A stretch of 58,619 nt of DNA from Alphaproteobacteria bacterium (GTDB taxonomy: Bacteria; Pseudomonadota; Alphaproteobacteria; Rs-D84; CASDRH01). The notes beneath the pieces are model-generated. The model was given only the letters and a program-made list of their open reading frames with translations. It had not been told where the DNA came from and searched no databases. The position numbers and the translations under genes were made by a program. The stretch lies in assembly GCA_025210155.1 (NCBI GenBank), contig JAOASE010000007.1, forward strand, positions 1 to 58,619. Direction: 5' to 3'. Below, one piece after another: positions 54,712 to 58,619 of the stretch. How positions within the stretch are numbered: position 1 is the stretch's first letter; every line of letters begins with the position of its first letter.

Positions 54712-55398
54712 ATGAAAAGTAAAATAACATTATTAATTTCATTAGTCCTTATATCGTTAACATCCTTTGCCCAACAGAAAGAAACTCTGGAAGTAAAAGA
54801 TATTAAAAATCTAATTGATTTAAAAGACGGTGAACTAAGGAAAAAAGAAATTGTAAAAGGATTAAGATGTATATCCATAAAAGATTACACCCTAGTCTTT
54901 AAAGATAGCTTTTTTGATATGTCTGTATTCGATACAGAAAGCGGAGAATTTTTATTTAACACACAAAAACCTGTAGCAGAAGCCTCAGGCAAGAAAACCG
55001 GTAAATTAAAATATATCGGCAGCTTAATTTCCAATAACGGAGATGTAAGCATTCTTTTTGTGAATAAAAAGAACGAAATGAGCCTATATTCCAAAAATAA
55101 ACTAAAGGCCATTACCCCTCCTGAAAACATCAAAAATCCCCTACCTTTAACAGTATTCAATAATGAAATTATATGGTGCGATCATATTTCAAAACAAGTT
55201 TTCTATAATGGAGAGCCGATGAAATACGTATCATGCAAACTAGAACGAACTCTTTTCAGCATAATTCCTGAAAATTTAGATACTAACTTTAGATATATGT
55301 ATCAAGGAGATTATAATGAGAAGCGAGAGCTATCAAAAAAAATAAAGTTAGCACATAGTCTTTCCATAGAGCATGGTGAAGATATTGCATTAAACTAA
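54712..55398 (+). CDS. secreted tandem-family protein B
   Basis: 228 aa. Signal peptide ending SLTSFA-QQKE, a Bacteroidota-like cleavage context. Family modules: VKDIKNLIDL, ISIKDYTLVFKD, VFDTESGEFLFN, YIGSLISNNGDVSILFVNKK, IKNPLPLTVFNNEIIWCD, and C-terminal AHSLSIEHGEDI. Promoter TTGACA-N17-TAAAAT (54642-54670); leader AACCACCTAAAATTTATATA (54691-54710); no Shine-Dalgarno. Terminator at about 55417-55440. Paralogue of A and C by these modules. Confidence 0.7.
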   Translation: MKSKITLLISLVLISLTSFAQQKETLEVKDIKNLIDLKDGELRKKEIVKGLRCISIKDYTLVFKDSFFDMSVFDTESGEFLFNTQKPVAEASGKKTGKLKYIGSLISNNGDVSILFVNKKNEMSLYSKNKLKAITPPENIKNPLPLTVFNNEIIWCDHISKQVFYNGEPMKYVSCKLERTLFSIIPENLDTNFRYMYQGDYNEKRELSKKIKLAHSLSIEHGEDIALN

Positions 55399-55508
55399 CT
55401 TTTCAAAAAAATTAAAGTCCCATCTTGGGGCTTTTTTTTATTTTATTGACAAAAAAAGAAATAAACGTAGTATATGAAGAAATTAAAAAATTTAAACCTC
55501 TTTTACAT

Positions 55509-55829
55509 ATGAAACAATTATTAATAATTCTTATACTGCTACTGATTGGTATAAGTCCTGCCATTTCTAGCGAAACTTTCTCTTTAAATAATAATAGTAT
55601 AAGCTATTTCGGAGATAAACCTCCTAAAAGAGATAAAAAAAAGGCTGGAAATGGAGCTATAAGTTGCACAGCCCGAGAAAACTATAACTTCTTTAAAAAT
55701 CCTAAAAGATTTAAAAAAAGAAAACGTTATCAGTTTAATAAACTTCAAAAAAGTAAAGTACTTAGAAGAAAAAAACGGCTCAAAGCAATGAGATCCAAAA
55801 ATTATCGAACAAGACATAAGAAAGTATAA
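55509..55829 (+). CDS. small secreted very basic protein
   Basis: 106 aa from the ATG at 55509. Signal peptide MKQLLIILILLLIGISPAIS-S, a short neutral stretch, then a Lys/Arg-rich body (NPKRFKKRKRYQFNKLQKSK, VLRRKKRLKAMRSKNYRTRH). An in-frame start at 55425 would include the promoter (TTGACA-N16-TAGTAT, 55446-55473), so it is rejected. Leader AATTTAAACCTCTTTTACAT precedes the ATG. Similar design to the 46132 product. Terminator at 55855-55882. Unknown role. Confidence 0.6.
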   Translation: MKQLLIILILLLIGISPAISSETFSLNNNSISYFGDKPPKRDKKKAGNGAISCTARENYNFFKNPKRFKKRKRYQFNKLQKSKVLRRKKRLKAMRSKNYRTRHKKV

Positions 55830-55854
55830 TAATACTTCCCAAGTCTAAAAAAAA

Positions 55855-55882
55855 GCTCTCCTCCCCGGAGGGCTTATTTTTT
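55855..55882 (+). terminator. terminator of the 55509 gene
   Basis: GCTCTCC-TCCC-GGAGGGC followed by TTATTTTTT. Confidence 0.75.
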
Positions 55883-55904
55883 ACCCAAATCCCTACCCTA
55901 GACC

Positions 55905-55937
55905 CTTTTTTCTTGACAAATATATTTTATTATACTA
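55905..55937 (+). repeat. 33-base exact duplicated promoter, copy 1 (gene C)
   Basis: CTTTTTTCTTGACAAATATA plus the following 13 bases TTTTATTATACTA, identical to 56712-56744. It carries TTGACA (55913-55918). With TATGTT (55936-55941) at 17 bases it forms the promoter of gene C. Confidence 0.85.
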
Positions 55938-55985
55938 TGTTATTGTCAAGAAACGTTTAATTAGTAAACCCTTAAATCACATAAA

Positions 55986-56654
55986 ATGAAAAAATTAATA
56001 GCATTTACATCGTTGCTATGCCTTTTAGCAATTAATAGTTCGTTTGCAAAAACAAACATTAATAAAATCAAAAATCTAAAAGACATAAATGGAAAATACG
56101 AAACTGGAGATTTCCAAAAATACCAAGTTCGTAACGGAATTGAAATAACCGTCATCAAAGAATTCACCATTTTAAATGACCGTAATGACGAATACAATGA
56201 TAGATTTGCCTATGTATTTGATACAGAAAGCGGGGATCTACTTTTTAAGAAAGATCACCTATCACATTGTTTCACTTCTGACCAGGGCGAAGTTTTCCTT
56301 TGTTTTAAGAAAAAAGAGAATTACCTTATTATCTCTAAAAACAACAAAGAAGAAGTCACCCCTTACAAAATTGGTAAATACGATTTCGGTCTACCCGTTG
56401 GAAAAGCCGGCAATCAATTCATTTGGAATCACATTAATAGAGAAAACTATTTACAAAGGATTTCTATTAATGGACAAACTCTGGATAAAATCGAATTAGA
56501 ATCTGACAGCTCCCTACTAAAATTTTATTTAGAAGACGCTGAAATAAACGGATCCTTCGATTTTGGACTTTCCTGCGATCAAAAAAATAAAGAAATTGCT
56601 GAAATGTTTTTAGCTATAAACGAAAATGCCAATGAATTTGGCGTTAACTGGTAA
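55986..56654 (+). CDS. secreted tandem-family protein C
   Basis: 222 aa. Signal peptide FTSLLCLLAINSSFA-KTN. Family modules: INKIKNLKDINGKYETGDFQ (matching the KEIKNL..GDF of A), ITVIKEFTILNDR, YVFDTESGDLLFKK, FGLPVGKAGNQFIWNHI, and C-terminal AINENANEFGVNW. Leader TTAGTAAACCCTTAAATCAC before the ATG; no Shine-Dalgarno; promoter in the exact repeat at 55905. Unknown function. Confidence 0.7.
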   Translation: MKKLIAFTSLLCLLAINSSFAKTNINKIKNLKDINGKYETGDFQKYQVRNGIEITVIKEFTILNDRNDEYNDRFAYVFDTESGDLLFKKDHLSHCFTSDQGEVFLCFKKKENYLIISKNNKEEVTPYKIGKYDFGLPVGKAGNQFIWNHINRENYLQRISINGQTLDKIELESDSSLLKFYLEDAEINGSFDFGLSCDQKNKEIAEMFLAINENANEFGVNW

Positions 56655-56711
56655 ATTTTTCATATTTTATTTCTCCCTGATACATTAATTTGTTGATGGG
56701 AGTTTTTTTAT

Positions 56712-56744
56712 CTTTTTTCTTGACAAATATATTTTATTATACTA
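56712..56744 (+). repeat. 33-base exact duplicated promoter, copy 2 (gene D)
   Basis: Identical to 55905-55937. TTGACA at 56720-56725, 17-base spacer, TAAAAT at 56743-56748. Neighbouring coding sequences have diverged strongly, so the exact match is notable. Confidence 0.85.
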
Positions 56745-56778
56745 AAATCCTGTCATAAACCTAGTAAAATTTAAAAAA

Positions 56779-57600
56779 ATGAAAAATTTAAACATCACTT
56801 TGGCAACAACAATCATTATTGTTTTAACATTATTATCAACCTCTTGTGGTAGCCGATCAGGCAAAAGACAAGTAGAAATGGAAAAGCGAAGGATTGAACA
56901 AGCCGAACTAAAAAAGTTAAGAGAAAAGTTTACAGCCGACAGTATTGCCAACGCAGAGCTTGAGGCAGAAGAAAGAGAAACCGCCCGATTACACGAGATA
57001 TCAATAAAAATTGATTCTCTGAAAAAATTTGGTTACGAAAAAAACTCAATCAAAGAATTTGAAGACCGTGAAATTCATATAGATGATTACACTATCATTA
57101 GTAAACCATTCAATGAATACTACACTCTTCTTTTTGAAGGAAATAAATTTGTTAACCTAATCAACGGGAATCTGAAAAAATTCTATTCAAATGACGAAGT
57201 ATTTCTTTATTGGACATTCGCCAAAAATGGTGATCGTAAAATAAAGATACATTCTAAATCCTACAAAGGGTTAATTAAACTTCCTGTTTACGGAGAAGAC
57301 ACTTATGTCTCTTATCCTGTCGGAAAAATAAAGAATGACTTTATATATAGAATTTATGGAGAAACTTCAGATTTAATATATAAGGGAAAACAAATAGTTA
57401 TAAACCATGGTTCTTCTTTCGACATTAATTCCGGGAAATTTATCATTGAAGGAAATAAAACCTTCAATGAAGATGGTACCGAAGATAGTAATTACGACTT
57501 TGGACCAGATTGGACAAGACAAGAAAGTAACTTACTTGCCTCCCAATTAATGGCTATTAATAACAATATAGAGCTAATAGAAGTTCTAGCCATTAAGTAG
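56779..57600 (+). CDS. lipoprotein tandem-family member D with coiled coil
   Basis: 273 aa. Lipobox LLSTSC-GS with Cys at about residue 23, a charged coiled coil (KRQVEMEKRRIEQAELKKLR, IANAELEAEERETARLHEIS), then the family body: IHIDDYTIISKP, FVNLINGNLKKFYSND, YVSYPVGKIKNDFIYRIYGE, YDFGPDW, and a C-terminal LMAINNNIELIEV. The lipid anchor differs from the soluble A-C. Leader AAACCTAGTAAAATTTAAAA (56758-56777), no Shine-Dalgarno. Bacteroidota-like lipoprotein style. Stop TAG. Confidence 0.7.
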   Translation: MKNLNITLATTIIIVLTLLSTSCGSRSGKRQVEMEKRRIEQAELKKLREKFTADSIANAELEAEERETARLHEISIKIDSLKKFGYEKNSIKEFEDREIHIDDYTIISKPFNEYYTLLFEGNKFVNLINGNLKKFYSNDEVFLYWTFAKNGDRKIKIHSKSYKGLIKLPVYGEDTYVSYPVGKIKNDFIYRIYGETSDLIYKGKQIVINHGSSFDINSGKFIIEGNKTFNEDGTEDSNYDFGPDWTRQESNLLASQLMAINNNIELIEVLAIK

Positions 57601-57624
57601 GCAATCTTATCTTAACATAAAAAG

Positions 57625-57650
57625 ACCTCCCATAAGGAGGTTTTTTTATT
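57625..57650 (+). terminator. terminator of gene D
   Basis: ACCTCC-CATAA-GGAGGT followed by seven T. Confidence 0.85.
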
Positions 57651-57718
57651 TCTCAAATCTTAATATTTACAAAAATTTTATCTAATTATCAAATAAACAA
57701 GTATTTTGCTTAAGATTT

Positions 57719-57871
57719 TCGTAAAAAACGAAATAATATCTTTACAAGTATTTTGTGCGAGTAGATGAAAAAATGATTGAAATTTTTGATATTGTGTATA
57801 ACAAATACTCAATTGTCGAAAATTAAAATTATTTCTTTCGATTAATCGTGCAAAAGACGAAGTAAAGAACT
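57719..57871. repeat. dispersed repeat element, copy B (over the queA 3' end)
   Basis: Resembles 23168-23310. TTTTGTGCGA at 57751-57760 and TCGTGCAAAA at 57846-57855, 105 bases overall. The right part lies inside the last codons of queA (minus). A hairpin TTTCGT-AAAA-ACGAAA is at 57716-57733. Confidence 0.6.
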
Positions 57872-58583
57872 ATCTCCATACGAATAAAACCTGTACCCAT
57901 TCTCTATAGCGTGACTATATGCCGCCTTCATCTCATCAACCCCTGCAAAAGCAGATACCAACATCATTAACGTAGACTTAGGCAAGTGAAAATTAGTCAT
58001 TAAATAATCAGCCGTCTTAAACTCATATCCAGGAGTAATGAAAATATCTGTTTCACCTTCAAACTCATCCATTCTACCAGTCTCTTGATTAACAGCACTC
58101 TCTAACAATCTTAAAGACGTAGTTCCTACACCTATAACCTTACCACCGTTATCCTTTACAGAATTAATCTTATCAGCAGCTTCCTTAGTAATAACACCAT
58201 ACTCAGAATGCATTTTATGCTCATCTAAATTCTCAGTCTTAACCGGTTGGAAAGTACCAGCCCCAACATGCAAAGTAATATAAAGAACATCTACACCACG
58301 AGCCTTAACCTCTTCTAACAATTCCGGCGTCCAATGTAATCCAGCTGTAGGAGCTGCAACACTACCATCATTCTTAGCATATACCGTTTGATAAGTATCT
58401 TTATCTTCAGTGGTTTGTTCTCTCTTTATATAAGGAGGTAAAGGCATTTCACCTAACTTTTCAAACCAGTCATACATAACTGCCCCACCTTCATTAAATC
58501 TAAACAGAACACCACTCTCATCATCCTTAGCAACAACTTCTGCATAAAAAGCCCAATCCTCAGAATCAAATACTATTCTATCC
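57842..58583 (-). CDS. queA: S-adenosylmethionine:tRNA ribosyltransferase-isomerase, N-terminus missing
   Basis: C-terminal 246 residues of about 350. Adds the epoxycyclopentane of queuosine to preQ1-tRNA using SAM. Visible: MPLPPYIKREQTTEDKDTYQ, AAPTAGLHWTPELL, YITLHVGAGTFQPVKTE, MHSEYGVI, GVGTTSLRLLESA, TNFHLPKSTLMMLVSAFAG, YRFYSYGDSSLL. The apparent start beyond 58583 is adapter sequence: residues GSELCIRV of the naive ORF are artificial. Its usual partner tgt is at 49757. Confidence 0.95.
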
Positions 58584-58619
58584 CTGACTCTTATACACAA
58601 CTCCGAGCCCACGAGACGC
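58584..58619. other. sequencing adapter remnant (Nextera read-2 / Tn5 mosaic end)
   Basis: 58584-58617 matches the 34-base Nextera read-2 adapter (mosaic end CTGTCTCTTATACACATCT then CCGAGCCCACGAGAC) with two T-to-A differences; GC at 58618-58619 would be the start of the index or noise. GC content jumps here. Not biological sequence. Confidence 0.9.

Noticed and set aside
55425-55508. Longer start for the 55509 basic protein
   Set aside because: The extension covers the preceding terminator T run and the promoter; the ATG at 55509 begins a proper signal peptide.

Overview
The window is a contig fragment of about 30% GC that reads as a small-genome, probably anaerobic, host-associated alphaproteobacterium. 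The evidence is a GcrA cell-cycle regulator, an alphaproteobacterial-type L33, the rodZ-hisS-prfA neighbourhood, a prepilin of the G/RSLIEMLGVLAI type, rubrerythrin and a 2[4Fe-4S] ferredoxin. Placement in a gut alphaproteobacterial lineage is inference. The right end is a physical contig end: the last 36 bases are an uncleaned Nextera-type adapter fused to a truncated queA. The left end cuts bamE. All 64 protein genes with a visible stop end in TAA (49) or TAG (15), and none in TGA.

Layout: 1-9.4 kb has bamE, rsmD, tadA, a 6S RNA, a TraT-like lipoprotein, a response regulator, rpmG, ferredoxin, a Bax-inhibitor protein and a lytic transglycosylase. 9.4-18.6 kb, on the minus strand, holds a prepilin peptidase followed by five tandem, divergent, cysteine-rich secreted paralogues, then a separately transcribed type IV pilin-like gene. 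This is the best candidate here for an undescribed surface system. 18.6-25.8 kb has gcrA, a large coiled-coil membrane protein, rodZ, hisS (apparently mosaic) and prfA. 25.9-33.8 kb mixes small membrane proteins with gpmI, ssb, a DMT transporter and eno. 34-38 kb has an outer-membrane barrel with a partner lipoprotein, and an M23 peptidase with a bactofilin. 38.5-45.5 kb has rpiB, rubrerythrin, murF, a PAP2 phosphatase, a LytTR regulator, an orphan structured RNA, tRNA-Gly and a ZIP transporter. 45.6-57.6 kb is mainly accessory: small secreted basic proteins, a leucine-rich-repeat protein, pheA, tgt, acidic unknowns, and a tandem family of four secreted paralogues lying between tgt and queA, two genes that are usually adjacent.

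Two expression styles coexist. Housekeeping genes have clear Shine-Dalgarno sites. About fifteen small or unknown genes instead have a strong TTGACA-type promoter, no Shine-Dalgarno, and a 5' leader carrying a TTTAAACCTAAA-like motif shortly before the ATG. Several of them also end in a related GAGG..GTA/TAC..CCTC terminator hairpin. They look like single-gene cassettes sharing one expression design.

The housekeeping content is coherent: envelope biogenesis (bamE, rodZ, murF, M23/bactofilin, transglycosylase), tRNA and translation functions (tadA, tgt, queA, hisS, prfA, rsmD, rpmG) and lower glycolysis/pentose phosphate (gpmI, eno, rpiB).
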